Shown piece by piece: positions 17,955 through 26,649 of a stretch of DNA of 64,000 bases. This stretch comes from Hyphomicrobium_A sp963817485 (GTDB taxonomy: Bacteria; Pseudomonadota; Alphaproteobacteria; Rhizobiales; Hyphomicrobiaceae). The stretch is taken from assembly GCA_963817485.1 (NCBI GenBank), contig CAWFOR010000005.1:124001-188000 (forward strand), given 5' to 3'. The position numbers were made by a program, and so were the translations under genes. The notes under the pieces were generated by a model. It had not been told where the DNA came from, did no database searches, and saw nothing but the letters and a program-made list of their open reading frames with translations. How positions within the stretch are numbered: position 1 is the stretch's first letter; the number at the start of each line of letters is the position of its first letter.

Positions 17955-20045
17955 GTGGATACGAGCGCAACGCCGCTGATGTCTCTCGACGCCGTCGCGC
18001 TTGATACCGAGACAACCGGCCTCGATGCGAGAACCGCGAGAATTATCGAGATCGCCGTTCTGCGAATAAGAGGACTTAGAGTTTCCTACGACGGGACGCT
18101 GCGGCAGTTCATCAATCCGCAATGCGCCATCCCCGAATCTGCTTCGCAAGTTCATGGCCTAACGAGCAAGGACTTGCGCGGCGCCCCCGAGTTCCGCCAC
18201 ATCGTGGCGGCCCTCGAGGGTCGCATCGGCGATGCGGTCGTCATCGGACATAATATCGGCTATGACCTTGCGGTCATCGATCGCGAATATGCGCGTGCCG
18301 GCCTCACTTGGAAGATACCTCGGTTTCTCGACGTACGCGCACTCGCGCGTCTGGCCGATCCACACCTGGCCGGCTATGGCTTGCGCGCTCTTTGTGACTG
18401 GCTCGGGGTCAGTATCATCGAGCGCCATCGGGCGTTCCCAGATGCTCTCGCCGCAGCCGAAGTCTTCTTGGGGCTTGTCCCTCGCCTTAGGGCCTGCGGA
18501 ATTCGAACCCTCGCCGAGGCGGAATTGGCCTCGCGCGATCTTCCAGGCGAAAGTGGATTATATGGCCTCGGTGGATGGATATCCCCGGCCCAAACCGTCG
18601 GTGCGGACACGGCGCGAGCCATCGCCGCAGTCGACAGCTATCCCTACCGCCACAGAGTCCGCGACGTGGAGTTTCATCCCCCGGTCTTTGTCGATCCGAC
18701 ATCCGATGTGAGGGAGGTCGCAAAGCGGCTCGCCGATCCTTCCTCGGGCGGATTGGCCATCATAAAGTCGAGCAGGGAGAAAGCTCATTTTGTCACAGCG
18801 GCAGACCTTCTGGAGGCCGCAACCGCATCGAACGGCGCGGCGTCATTGCTTCGCGACGTCAGATCCCACCCATTGACCACTATTGCTGACGACAACTTTC
18901 TCTATCGCGCGCTCGGCAGAATGGCCCGTCTGAGCATTCCACATCTCGGCGTCGTGAATCGAAGCGGAGAGATCGTGGGGACGATGTCGGCCGATGACCT
19001 GCTTCGGCATCGTGTCACTTCGGCCCTAATGCTCGGAGACGAGATTGAAGCGGCACGGACAGTGTCGGATCTCGGCCATGCCTGGGCTAGGCTTCCCGAG
19101 GTCGTGGCCGCCTCATTGCGCGAAGGCGTTGAGCCCATAGACATTGCAGCCATCATCAGCGCAGAGATCCGTACGCTGACCGCAAAAGCAGCGGGCCTCG
19201 CCGTGAACCGTATGATTGTCGGCGGGAAGGGTGTGCCCCCCTGCCGCTATGCTGTTTTCGTGCTGGGCTCGGCCGGTCGCGGCGATAGTCTCTTGAGTGC
19301 GGATCAGGACAATGCCCTCGTCTACGAGGCGGGCGAGCCGGGCGGCAAGGAGGATGTGTGGTTTGCCGAAGCTGGCGCACACGTCGCCGATATCTTGCAC
19401 GATGTAGGAATTCCCTATTGCGAGGGAGGCGTGATGGCCAAGAACCCCGGGTGCCGTCACAGCTTAGAGAACTGGAAAAAGGTGGTAGACGGCTGGGTCG
19501 AACGGCCCGGTCCCAAAGAGACGTTGGCATCCGATATCTTTTTCGATGCAGTACCGGTATACGGCGAGCTGGCACTTACCACCGACCTTATGGCCTACAG
19601 TTACGCGCGCGCGGAAGCCTCTCCCGCATTTGTCGCGGCGCTGGCCCGGTTTGCCAAGGATTGGCAGCCGCCGTTCGGTATATTCGGCCGTCTGTTGACT
19701 GACCCCGACGGGCGTGTCGACCTGAAACAAAACGGACTGCTGCCGATAGTAACTGCGGCCCGGACGCTCGCGTTGAAGCATGGCATTCGACCGACCTCGA
19801 CGGTGGCCCGGCTGACCGAGCTGAAGGTTCGATCGCTAGCGGACGCGGATATGATCAACAAGGCGATTTCCGCGTTCACCGACATCGTTCGGGCAGTACT
19901 CACTCAGCAGGTCAAGGACTCTGATCACGGCATCAGCCTTTCGGCGCGTGTGGATGTTGCTGCGATGGGTGCGGATGAGAAGGAGGGCGTGACCAAGTCG
20001 ATGCGCGCCATCAATGAGCTGATCAAAGCCACGCTTCAAACATGA
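17955..20045 (+). CDS. DnaQ-like exonuclease - CBS pair - DUF294 nucleotidyltransferase fusion
   Basis: This 696-residue cytoplasmic protein has three parts. Residues about 10-180 form a DEDDh 3'-5' exonuclease: ALDTETTGLD supplies the first D and E, VIGHNIGYDLAVI the second D, and HRAFPDALAAAEVF the H and last D. Residues about 225-355 form a CBS pair (ending HLGVVNRSGEIVGTMSADDLL), a likely nucleotide sensor. Residues about 375-690 form DUF294: GSAGRGDSLLSADQDNALVYE is the G-S...D-x-D nucleotidyltransferase site, followed by the substrate-binding domain with KNPGCRHSLENWK. The start is a GTG at 17955 behind GAGG. DUF294 proteins usually carry a cNMP domain instead of the exonuclease and act on signalling or transport partners. 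Its target here is unknown. Confidence 0.85.
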   Translation: MDTSATPLMSLDAVALDTETTGLDARTARIIEIAVLRIRGLRVSYDGTLRQFINPQCAIPESASQVHGLTSKDLRGAPEFRHIVAALEGRIGDAVVIGHNIGYDLAVIDREYARAGLTWKIPRFLDVRALARLADPHLAGYGLRALCDWLGVSIIERHRAFPDALAAAEVFLGLVPRLRACGIRTLAEAELASRDLPGESGLYGLGGWISPAQTVGADTARAIAAVDSYPYRHRVRDVEFHPPVFVDPTSDVREVAKRLADPSSGGLAIIKSSREKAHFVTAADLLEAATASNGAASLLRDVRSHPLTTIADDNFLYRALGRMARLSIPHLGVVNRSGEIVGTMSADDLLRHRVTSALMLGDEIEAARTVSDLGHAWARLPEVVAASLREGVEPIDIAAIISAEIRTLTAKAAGLAVNRMIVGGKGVPPCRYAVFVLGSAGRGDSLLSADQDNALVYEAGEPGGKEDVWFAEAGAHVADILHDVGIPYCEGGVMAKNPGCRHSLENWKKVVDGWVERPGPKETLASDIFFDAVPVYGELALTTDLMAYSYARAEASPAFVAALARFAKDWQPPFGIFGRLLTDPDGRVDLKQNGLLPIVTAARTLALKHGIRPTSTVARLTELKVRSLADADMINKAISAFTDIVRAVLTQQVKDSDHGISLSARVDVAAMGADEKEGVTKSMRAINELIKATLQT

Positions 20046-20066
20046 CGAGGCGATCGTAGGCGCGCC

Positions 20067-20522
20067 ATGGATGAAATCCGACTGGCAAAGTACGAAGACA
20101 TCCCGCAGCTCGCGGCCCTGCTCGCGCAACTCTTTGCGCAGGAAGCCGAATTCACGCCCGCGCCTCAGCGTCAGATCGAAGGCTTGCGTCGCATCATCGG
20201 CGATGCCTCGGTTGGCCGTATCCTCGTCGCGGTCAACGCCGGCACGGCCGTCGGCATGGTGAACCTGCTCTATACGGTGAGCACGGCACTCGGAGGGCGA
20301 GTGGCAATCCTGGAGGATATGATCGTCGATCGCGATGCGCGTGGACGCGGACTGGGCTCGCGCCTCATGACCGAGGCGATATCGACGTGTGAAACCGACG
20401 GCTGTCTGCGCATTACGCTGCTCACCGACGGCGACAACACCGCAGCTCAGCAATTCTATCGCCGCTTCGGCTTCGAGCGCTCGCCCATGGTGCCGCTGCG
20501 GCGCCCGCTCGCGGGGGCTTGA
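20067..20522 (+). CDS. GNAT-family N-acetyltransferase
   Basis: This 151-residue protein has the GNAT fold. Its N-terminal substrate helix region is RLAKYEDIPQLAALLAQLF. The acetyl-CoA loop is VDRDARGRGLGSRLM (R/Q-x-x-G-x-G/A type), and the C-terminal motif B is AAQQFYRRFGFER. It starts 21 bases after the exonuclease fusion, so the two are probably co-transcribed. It resembles GNAT enzymes that acetylate amino acids or small amines, but the substrate cannot be read from the sequence. Confidence 0.85.
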   Translation: MDEIRLAKYEDIPQLAALLAQLFAQEAEFTPAPQRQIEGLRRIIGDASVGRILVAVNAGTAVGMVNLLYTVSTALGGRVAILEDMIVDRDARGRGLGSRLMTEAISTCETDGCLRITLLTDGDNTAAQQFYRRFGFERSPMVPLRRPLAGA

Positions 20523-20666
20523 GGCAGGTTCGAGCCGGAGACCGCACCCGCGGCATGGCTCCACATTGCCTTTTTTGACCAGGTGATGATCCTTTCGCCA
20601 TGGATCGCCAGAACACGTCCCGGCGGAGCTGGTTCAATGCCGCTCACGCCGCGCCCTGACTGAGCC

Positions 20667-21716
20667 TCACTCCGTCCCTTCGTCATTGATAACGGTGGGT
20701 TGAGACAAGTGGGCGATCTCGCCAATTGCGGTGTCCGGCGTGGCCGCCGCGCTGACCGGCTTGCGCTCGGTCTGCATGGCAGCAACGGCCTGCACGATGA
20801 GATCGTCAGGGGCGTCGTTGAGACAGGCAGCCGCGGCGCGCAAGGCAAAGCGCACCGAGTCATGGTGCATGTCGTCCTTCGCCTTGACCGGGATCGCCAG
20901 CGCATGATGGCCGGCGGCCTTCACCGCGTCCGTATATTCGAGCTCCTGCTGGAAGTTGGAGATCTTGTCCTGCGGATCGCCGACGATGAAAACACGCCGG
21001 TCCGGATCGCGCTCGATCGCGTCGATGTGGGCGTAGGGGTCGTACGCGATCCTGGAGATCTGGGCCCGGGTCAGGGGATGGCGCGACTTCGACTGCCCGG
21101 CGACTTCGAAGTTTACGAGCTCGAGAGCACCGGACGCCAGGGCCGCGCACTTCACGCCGCGCAGGTGCAGCGACAGCAGCGAGGCGCCGATGATCGACCC
21201 GCGCGACTGACCTGCGAGCGCAATAGTGTCGATGCCGAGCCGCTGCTTCAGCAGGGTGATGGCGGCTCCGAGGATCATGGTCTCGCGCTTCTCCATGCGC
21301 CTCCGGTGGTTGCCTGACGATCCCCACAAGCCGAGGCGCGCAACGTCGACGTAGCGCACGTGCATCTGGTCGGAGAACTTCTGCAGGGATCGGCGCACCG
21401 ACTGCGTGCGCTTCTGCGCGCTCGCCTCGTAGTCGGCGGCGTCGGCAAAGCCTTGTAAATCGCCATTGATCAGGAACACGGCCTCGCGCCGGTCCTCGTA
21501 TCCCTTGGACACGGTGTAGGCGACACACTCGCTGCCGAGCTTGGTCGCCACGAAGATGCGGTTGGGAACGGACTCGCACAGATCCTGCGAGTTGGCTTCT
21601 TCAGTCAGGACCGGCCCGGGTTGATAGGGGTGCGCCTGGTCGGCAAGCGCGGCGCTCGTTGCGACCGTCGCCGCCAAAAGCAGGGCGGGCGCCAACACCG
21701 CTCGATGAAGTTGCAT
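20667..21716 (-). CDS. Secreted alpha/beta-hydrolase-like protein
   Basis: This 349-residue protein begins with a Sec signal peptide (APALLLAATVATSAALADQA, cleavage near residue 25). The mature part has an alpha/beta-hydrolase pattern. A strand AVFLINGD is followed by the nucleophile elbow GQSRGS with a serine at about residue 170, then strand RRVFIVGDPQDKIS carrying a candidate acid, and DDMHHDSVR with candidate histidines. The length fits the fold. I know no precise family; an esterase or serine-peptidase-like periplasmic role is likely. The gene converges with the GNAT gene. Confidence 0.6.
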   Translation of the reverse strand: MQLHRAVLAPALLLAATVATSAALADQAHPYQPGPVLTEEANSQDLCESVPNRIFVATKLGSECVAYTVSKGYEDRREAVFLINGDLQGFADAADYEASAQKRTQSVRRSLQKFSDQMHVRYVDVARLGLWGSSGNHRRRMEKRETMILGAAITLLKQRLGIDTIALAGQSRGSIIGASLLSLHLRGVKCAALASGALELVNFEVAGQSKSRHPLTRAQISRIAYDPYAHIDAIERDPDRRVFIVGDPQDKISNFQQELEYTDAVKAAGHHALAIPVKAKDDMHHDSVRFALRAAAACLNDAPDDLIVQAVAAMQTERKPVSAAATPDTAIGEIAHLSQPTVINDEGTE

Positions 21717-21856
21717 GACTTCCCCTCCGGACGTGAGCTGCCTTGGTTTAAGGGGCTCGGCTCGGAGAAGCTGTTTCGCGGGGAACAGATAGGACCGTCA
21801 GGCAGGGCGTCGCCGGCCCTTCAAAGGTGCAATCGCCGTCCAACCGGCAGGCCTGC

Positions 21857-22099
21857 TCACGTGACACGCGCGGGGCGTCGGCTGGAATCGCGCCAGTGCG
21901 CGATTTCCTCGAGGAGCTTCTCCGGCTTCGTGCGCTTGACCGGCACGTCACCGCGGTAGACGAGCCCGGAGCTGCCGTCGACCGTGATGAGCTCTCCTTC
22001 CTGAATGGGAACTTCGCCGAACGAGCCGCTGCGGCCGCCGGCGTCGATCTTCAGGAGGTGGCAGCCGACGAGACACACCTTGCCGAGCTGCCGCGCATC
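21857..22099 (-). pseudogene. C-terminal swivel-domain remnant of a PPDK-like gene
   Basis: This minus-strand stretch encodes the end of a PEP-utilising mobile (swivel) domain: ARQLGKVCLVGC, then FGEVPIQEGELITVDGSSG, VYRGDVPVKRTKP and EEIAHW before the stop. In intact pyruvate-phosphate-dikinase-like proteins the segment before ARQ-GK is TSHAAVVA, containing the phosphorylated histidine. Here that part is absent and unrelated sequence replaces it. About 80 of several hundred residues remain, so no active enzyme can be made from this locus. Confidence 0.75.
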
Positions 22100-22101
22100 C
22101 G

Positions 22102-22224
22102 GTGAGCCGGCGAACCGTCCGTCACAACGCGCTCGAGGTCTATCGCATCCCCTACGATGGGCCCGACGAGTTGCCGACCAAGGATATGGTCGGCTCGAAG
22201 GCGCACAACCTGGCGTGGGCATAA
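22102..22224 (+). pseudogene. Inverted N-terminal remnant of the same PPDK-like gene
   Basis: On the plus strand, opposite to its flanks, a short frame reads ALEVYRIPYDGPDELPTKDM, then VGSKAHNLA, and stops. This is the typical beginning of the ATP-grasp domain of PEP/pyruvate-binding proteins, where GNKAHNLA precedes the first nucleotide-binding helix. It lies between the C-terminal remnant (21857-22099) and the DUF47-like gene, both on the minus strand. The most economical reading is an inversion of about 120 bases plus loss of the gene's middle part. Confidence 0.65.
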
Positions 22225-23366
22225 GCGTCTGTGGCGGTCTCCAGCGCCTGCGCAAGGTGGTGGAGCAGGTAAAGCGCGCGAGGATCTTCCACGTCGGAGA
22301 CGAGCCGGCGGCGCAACAGGCGAATCTGCTCGTCGGCCTGATGCTCGAGCGTAACGAGGCGCTCCAGGGCCTGCAGGAAGTCGTCGAGATCATCGCGCAC
22401 GTCGACGCGCGTGATGGTGGCGGCACACTCGATGGATTTGACGAGCTCCTGCGCCGAGCCGAGCGCCATGTCAGCGAGCCGGCGCAGCTCGCCCATGGGG
22501 ACACCCTGCGAAGAAATGAGGGCGAAGAGGTCGATCAGCGAATCCGCATCCTCCCAGGATACGTGGAAGGCGGAAAAGAGGCTCTGGAAGAACTTGAGCC
22601 GCGCGCGATGCACGTCCGTGTAGGTGAGCGTGACGGCTAGATCATCGACGCGGACCACGAGGACATGGGCATCCGTCGTGCCGATGTCGTTCTGAATGAG
22701 CAGCCGCCCGGCATGCTCCGTCGCGGTGGTGCCGAGGCCCGGGTGGTTGAACTTCAAGGGTGCGGTACGGTTCAAGCCGTCCATGAACGCGGCGACCAAC
22801 CGCCGCGAGGGCGGCGACAATCCATGCACGTGCGCGCCGGCGACCGTCTCGAGCGCCGTTGCCATCTGCAGCTTGTTGATAGCGCGGTGCGCATCCATCA
22901 CGACCAGATGAACGCTGTCGCCGGCGCCGCGGTCGCCCGAGGTCATGGCGTCTATATCATCGCCCGCGAGGATGCCCTGCTCGGCGCGCGGCAGGATGAG
23001 ACGCTTCAGACGCTCGGCGAACGGCTGGGCCTCGTCCTCGGGCAAGCACGCAAGCATGTCATCGAGGGCGCTTCTTATGCGCCGGAGGATTTCCGGGGCA
23101 TGGGGAACCCTGTATGCGCCGCCGCGGTCCTTGCGCGAGCCCGCGACGACATCGTCCAGGAAATCGTCCGTCACCTGGCTGGCGAGGCGCTCGCCCTTGA
23201 GGTCGAGCGCCGGGACGCGGGGACGATCGGCGTTCGAGCGCGCGGTCTGCAACAGCGCAAAGTAGTATTTGATCTGGTCGTTGGCGGCGAGCGAGCGCGC
23301 GATGCGGCCCGGTAGCAGGAGGTCCCCCTCGCCGAGCTCCGCAACGATTTCCTGTTTCAAGGTCAT
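22152..23366 (-). CDS. PhoU/DUF47-like helical protein, 3' end altered
   Basis: This protein, 404 residues as read, is largely helical. It resembles the PhoU/DUF47-type partner proteins that in rhizobia often precede a PPDK-like gene (ITRVDVRDDLDDFLQALERL, HQADEQIRLLRRRLVSDVEDP, YLLHHLAQALETATDAYAHA). The N-terminal two thirds contain HVHGLSPPSRRLVAAFMDGLNR and an INKLQ segment. After TDAYAHA (near 22220) the frame enters the inverted PPDK remnant and ends in about 20 unrelated residues, so the natural C-terminus has been replaced. The protein may still fold. Function unknown. Confidence 0.6.
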   Translation of the reverse strand: MTLKQEIVAELGEGDLLLPGRIARSLAANDQIKYYFALLQTARSNADRPRVPALDLKGERLASQVTDDFLDDVVAGSRKDRGGAYRVPHAPEILRRIRSALDDMLACLPEDEAQPFAERLKRLILPRAEQGILAGDDIDAMTSGDRGAGDSVHLVVMDAHRAINKLQMATALETVAGAHVHGLSPPSRRLVAAFMDGLNRTAPLKFNHPGLGTTATEHAGRLLIQNDIGTTDAHVLVVRVDDLAVTLTYTDVHRARLKFFQSLFSAFHVSWEDADSLIDLFALISSQGVPMGELRRLADMALGSAQELVKSIECAATITRVDVRDDLDDFLQALERLVTLEHQADEQIRLLRRRLVSDVEDPRALYLLHHLAQALETATDAYAHARLCAFEPTISLVGNSSGPS

Positions 23367-23479
23367 GGGAATCGCTCCCGCCGCTACTGCGCCTCGCCAT
23401 AGATCATTGGTTCATGACAGGCTTTGACGCGTCGCAAGCTTGAGGAGCTTCGAGACACCCAAGGGACGGCACTGCGCCG

Positions 23480-23716
23480 TCAGCCCGTCGGCGCGACGTC
23501 CCCGCGCCGCATGCGCAGCACGCCATAGACGGTGTGGCTCGACAGCGCGGTCGTGGCTGCCACCTCGGCCGTTGCGGCCTGCGGTATCCGGCGGCGGACC
23601 GCTGCGATAGCGTTCGCCTTGATAGGCTCGGCGACATTGAATTTCAGGGCAACGTCGGGAGCCGGGCGGCTAACCTCCACCACCCATCCGAACGGCTTTG
23701 CGATCAATTCGGCCAT
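23480..23716 (-). CDS. Small conserved hypothetical protein
   Basis: This encodes 78 residues from the ATG at 23716, preceded by AGAGAAG. The protein begins AELIAKPFGWVVEVSRPAPD and continues with a helical AIAAVRRRIPQA and a C-terminal HTVYGVLRMRRGDV. It is cytoplasmic, with no signal peptide. The pattern is familiar from small conserved proteins of Bradyrhizobium-like genomes, but no function is known to me. A longer start at 23746 adds ten residues and is less likely. Confidence 0.6.
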   Translation of the reverse strand: MAELIAKPFGWVVEVSRPAPDVALKFNVAEPIKANAIAAVRRRIPQAATAEVAATTALSSHTVYGVLRMRRGDVAPTG

Positions 23717-24009
23717 GCTTCTCTGATACCAGCTCCGGTTAAACAACTGGTGCGCAATTCACCGCGGCCCATAGCCGGTCGAGCCATGCCTTGCACGACG
23801 GGCCATCGTCTAGCCCCATCCGGTTTTCACATTGCTGAGCCGTTCGCTCGACCGATTGGGCGTGACCGACCGTCGCCGCCGGCCAGTCGGTCAACTTAAC
23901 GACAAAATCCTGCAGTGCCCTGGCCAAATCCCGATTCGGGTTTGGACCAGCGGGGCCTGTGCCGATCGAAAGATCAGGCGAAGAGCCGAGCGGGCACAAG
24001 GAGGGAACA

Positions 24010-24509
24010 ATGTCCCTGTCGAGAATTTCAACCGTAGCACTCGCGGCGGCCATGGCCATCGCCCCGGTGCAGGCAAGCCCCGTCTTCGTCGGATCGGCGC
24101 CACACGCCAGCGGCGTGACCCATGCGCAGTGGCATGGTCGCGGCTGGGGTTATGGCAGGGGCTATGGCCGGGCTGGGGCTACGGCCGTGGCGGCTGGGGC
24201 GGCGCGTGGCCCTTCATCGGGTTCGGTGCTGCTGTCATCGCCGGCGCAATCATTGCCGACCAGGCATACCGTCCGCACCCCGGGCACTATTACGACGAAG
24301 GCCCCTACGACGGGCCTTACTATTATCCCGCGGGCTTCCGCGGAGACCCGCGCGAGATTTGCCTGCAGAACTTCCGCACCTTCGAGTGGCGCACAGGGTT
24401 CTACACCACCTACTCCGGCCAAAAGCGACTGTGCCCCTACCTAAGAGATGTCGGGCCGCCGCCGGACGGACCTCCGCCCCCGCCGCCTCCTGATCGGGCG
24501 CCTTATTGA
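24010..24509 (+). CDS. BA14K-like secreted glycine/tyrosine-rich protein, frameshifted
   Basis: This has a strong start: GGAGG precedes the ATG at 24010. A signal peptide (STVALAAAMAIAPVQASP) leads into a glycine/tryptophan/tyrosine-rich linker, GWGYGRG repeated. A hydrophobic stretch (IGFGAAVIAGAIIADQAY) follows, then the C-terminal BA14K-like segment with CLQNFRTFEWRTGFYTTYSG and RLCPYL. It ends in a polyproline tail. Within the glycine repeats near 24172 the frame drops by one base: GCCGGGCTGG where GCCGGGGCTGG is expected. Proteins of this family are cell-surface or periplasmic and were first noted as Brucella antigens. The role is unknown. Confidence 0.7.
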
Positions 24510-24510
24510 G

Positions 24511-24804
24511 CTATCGCAGCTTGTAGCAGTGCGGTTTGATGTGCGGCTCGCGCGTTGCGTCGTAGCCCGTTCGGCACTGGACCAGATACGTCTGGTCCGG
24601 ATGTCGGAACAGCACGAAGGTCGACCAGTTATCGACTGCGCCGGTATAGCCCGCTATCTGCCACCCGGATTTTAGCAGCCCCTCGATTGTCGGCTCATCG
24701 TCAGCGGTCTGCGCCGACGCGCTGCAGGTTGCGGCAAGCAATACTGCAAACGCTGCGACGCTTGCGCGAAACGGCGAGCCGTTACGTCCCGATCTTGGGC
24801 TCAT
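24511..24804 (-). CDS. Small secreted hypothetical protein
   Basis: This encodes 97 residues from the ATG at 24804. An N-terminal signal peptide (FRASVAAFAVLLAATCSASA, cleavage after ASA) is followed by a compact domain. That domain has WQIAGYTGAVDNWSTFVLF in the middle and two cysteines (VQCRTG and PHCYKL) that could form a disulfide in the periplasm. It is convergent with the BA14K-like gene, with one base between the stops. No family recognised. Confidence 0.6.
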   Translation of the reverse strand: MSPRSGRNGSPFRASVAAFAVLLAATCSASAQTADDEPTIEGLLKSGWQIAGYTGAVDNWSTFVLFRHPDQTYLVQCRTGYDATREPHIKPHCYKLR

Positions 24805-24854
24805 GCGTGGCCTCCTCTGTTGAGGCGGCGGAGACGCGCAACCGGCCTTCAGCG

Positions 24855-25412
24855 TCACGCCGCGCGGTGCGTGCCCTCGTGGGCGTGCAACGCATCGAGG
24901 GCGAACGGCACGCACTCGGTCGCAATCCGGTTCGGCCCCATGCCGGCGAGCGCCGCGCTCATGCGTCCCTCGCGCCCGAGCTCCTCATCGGCGAGCGCCA
25001 CGAACAGCTTGTTCGGCACCGCCGTGTCGGACGAGCGGCGCAACGCGCCGGCGATGATCTCCTCGGGCGTATCGGGATTGATCGCACACAGCGTGATGAA
25101 AGCCGCGGCGGTGGAACGGCTCAAGCCGGCAAAGCAATGGATCAGCATCGGCTCCCGGCGGTCCCAGTCGCGCACGAACTGGACGAGCTTGTGGACGTGG
25201 TGGCGAGCCGGCGGCGTGGCATCGAGCCGCCCTTCGACGATGTCGTGCATCTCGAGCCAAAGGTGGCGCTCGGCCGCTACGGTTTTCGGCGTTGCCGGCC
25301 GGAAGTCGCTGTCGATGGCGCTTACGAGATGGCGCGCACCGGTCCGCTCGACCATCGCGGGGACGTGTCGGAGCGCGCAGACGTGGACGATGGGCGACTT
25401 TGAGGGCCGCAT
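24855..25412 (-). CDS. Dual-specificity/tyrosine-phosphatase-like protein
   Basis: This 185-residue cytoplasmic protein has a cysteine phosphatase signature, IHCFAGLSRSTAAAF (HCx5R), at about residues 98-112. An upstream aspartate-containing segment may supply the general acid (WLEMHDI). It resembles the tyrosine phosphatase-like proteins annotated in rhizobia, which are often of unknown substrate. I use the ATG at 25412, since the 21 residues from an upstream start lack homology-like character, although no strong ribosome site is visible. Protein, lipid or inositol phosphates are all possible substrates. Confidence 0.75.
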   Translation of the reverse strand: MRPSKSPIVHVCALRHVPAMVERTGARHLVSAIDSDFRPATPKTVAAERHLWLEMHDIVEGRLDATPPARHHVHKLVQFVRDWDRREPMLIHCFAGLSRSTAAAFITLCAINPDTPEEIIAGALRRSSDTAVPNKLFVALADEELGREGRMSAALAGMGPNRIATECVPFALDALHAHEGTHRAA

Positions 25413-25533
25413 TGCTTGAACCTGTTTGATGCGATTTGTTGCGGGCTTAGTGGCAGGCAATCGTGACGACTTCAAGAAGGACGCCTTGGTTTATTGCCAT
25501 TAGCCACGTCAGCAACATTGGCAAGTGCGCGCT

Positions 25534-26022
25534 TCAGCCCGCGTGCGCGCGCTGAAGCGCCGCGATGTCGAGCTTCTTCATCTGCAGCAGCGCCTTCATC
25601 ACGCGATCGGCCTTGGTGCGGTCCTTGTCACCAAGCAACGCCGGCAGCACGGTCGGGACGATCTGCCATGAGACGCCGAACTTGTCCTTGAGCCAGCCGC
25701 ACTGCTGCGCCTGCACAGGGCCGCCGGCCGACAGCTTCTCCCAGTAGTGGTCGACCTCGGCCTGGCTCTCGCACAGGACTTGGAACGAGATCGCCTCGTT
25801 GAATTTGAAATGATCGCCGCCGTTGAGCGCCAGGAATTTCTGGCCGTTGAGTGAGAACTCGACGGTGAGGACTTGGCCCGGCTTGCCGCCGTGGATCTCC
25901 TCGCCTTCGTTGCCGTAGCGGGTAATCGTCCCGAGCTTTGCGTTCTTGAAGATCGCGCAGTAATAGTTCGCGGCCTCCTCGGCTTCCTTGTCGAACCACA
26001 GACAGGGCATGATGGTCTTCAT
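25534..26022 (-). CDS. VOC-superfamily protein, PhnB-like
   Basis: This 162-residue protein has the glyoxalase/VOC fold of the PhnB (3-demethylubiquinone methyltransferase-annotated) type. It has a start TIMPCLWFDKEAEEAANYYCAIF, a middle EFSLNGQKFLALNGGDHFKFNEAISF and an end GWLKDKFGVSWQIVP. These proteins are small dimeric beta-alpha-beta-beta-beta enzymes or binding proteins. The methyltransferase name attached to the family is not supported by function. The gene is followed on the same strand by a phosphatase and preceded by another VOC gene. Confidence 0.85.
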   Translation of the reverse strand: MKTIMPCLWFDKEAEEAANYYCAIFKNAKLGTITRYGNEGEEIHGGKPGQVLTVEFSLNGQKFLALNGGDHFKFNEAISFQVLCESQAEVDHYWEKLSAGGPVQAQQCGWLKDKFGVSWQIVPTVLPALLGDKDRTKADRVMKALLQMKKLDIAALQRAHAG

Positions 26023-26118
26023 AGGCGCTTCTCCGTGCGGGCTGCTTTAGGCCCTAGGACGTTCGGGGAGAACCCGCGCCGACAGAAGAGGCAAACTTTT
26101 TGTGCGCGACGGTGCTGC

Positions 26119-26583
26119 TCAGGAGGCCCGCATGCGCGCAGGCGCCTTGCGCTTCGTTACTGCCTTCGTGCGTTTGGCTCCAGCCGTGCGCTCGCCCCAT
26201 TTCATGCCCTCGAGCTTCAGCCCGTCGGGGTCGAGGAAAAACACCGCGTAGTAGTCATCGTAGTATTCGCCCGCGGGATCGACGATCTTCGCGCCGAGCT
26301 TCTTCACGAAGGTCTGCAGCGCGTCCACGTCCTTGCGGCTCTCGAGCTCGAACGCGTAGTGGTGGAAGCCGATATCGCCAATGCGGTGCTTGTGCTTCTT
26401 GCCCTCGGCATCGGCCGCACCGATCCAGAGCCGCGTCTTGCCGTTGGTCCAGCCGATGGCGTCCGGATACTCGTCCAGCACCTTGAAGCCGAGGAACGGC
26501 ATCAGCTTGCCGTAGAAGGCCTTCGACTTCTCGAAGTCACCGACGCGCAGCGAAATGTGGTCGATGCCGACGACGCGGATCAT
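26119..26583 (-). CDS. VOC-family (glyoxalase-like) protein
   Basis: This 154-residue protein has the two-module VOC pattern. GIDHISLRVGDFEKSKAFYGKL is the first module with a candidate metal-binding His. HHYAFEL holds the second His, and AVFFLDPDGLKLEGM the final Glu. The C-terminal 20 residues are lysine-rich. It could be a glyoxalase, dioxygenase or resistance-type protein; the substrate is not evident. It lies 96 bases upstream of the PhnB-like gene, so a two-gene unit is possible. Confidence 0.85.
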   Translation of the reverse strand: MIRVVGIDHISLRVGDFEKSKAFYGKLMPFLGFKVLDEYPDAIGWTNGKTRLWIGAADAEGKKHKHRIGDIGFHHYAFELESRKDVDALQTFVKKLGAKIVDPAGEYYDDYYAVFFLDPDGLKLEGMKWGERTAGAKRTKAVTKRKAPARMRAS

Positions 26584-26649
26584 GGCCGGCTCCCCTTAGG
26601 GTCTCGGTTGAGCGTCAAGCGGGAAGGCGCAATCTGGTTCCAGCGCGCC

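Noticed and set aside
23739..24059. Minus-strand frame opposite the BA14K-like gene start
   Set aside because: Overlaps the better supported plus-strand gene with a strong GGAGG site and signal peptide; no family features.
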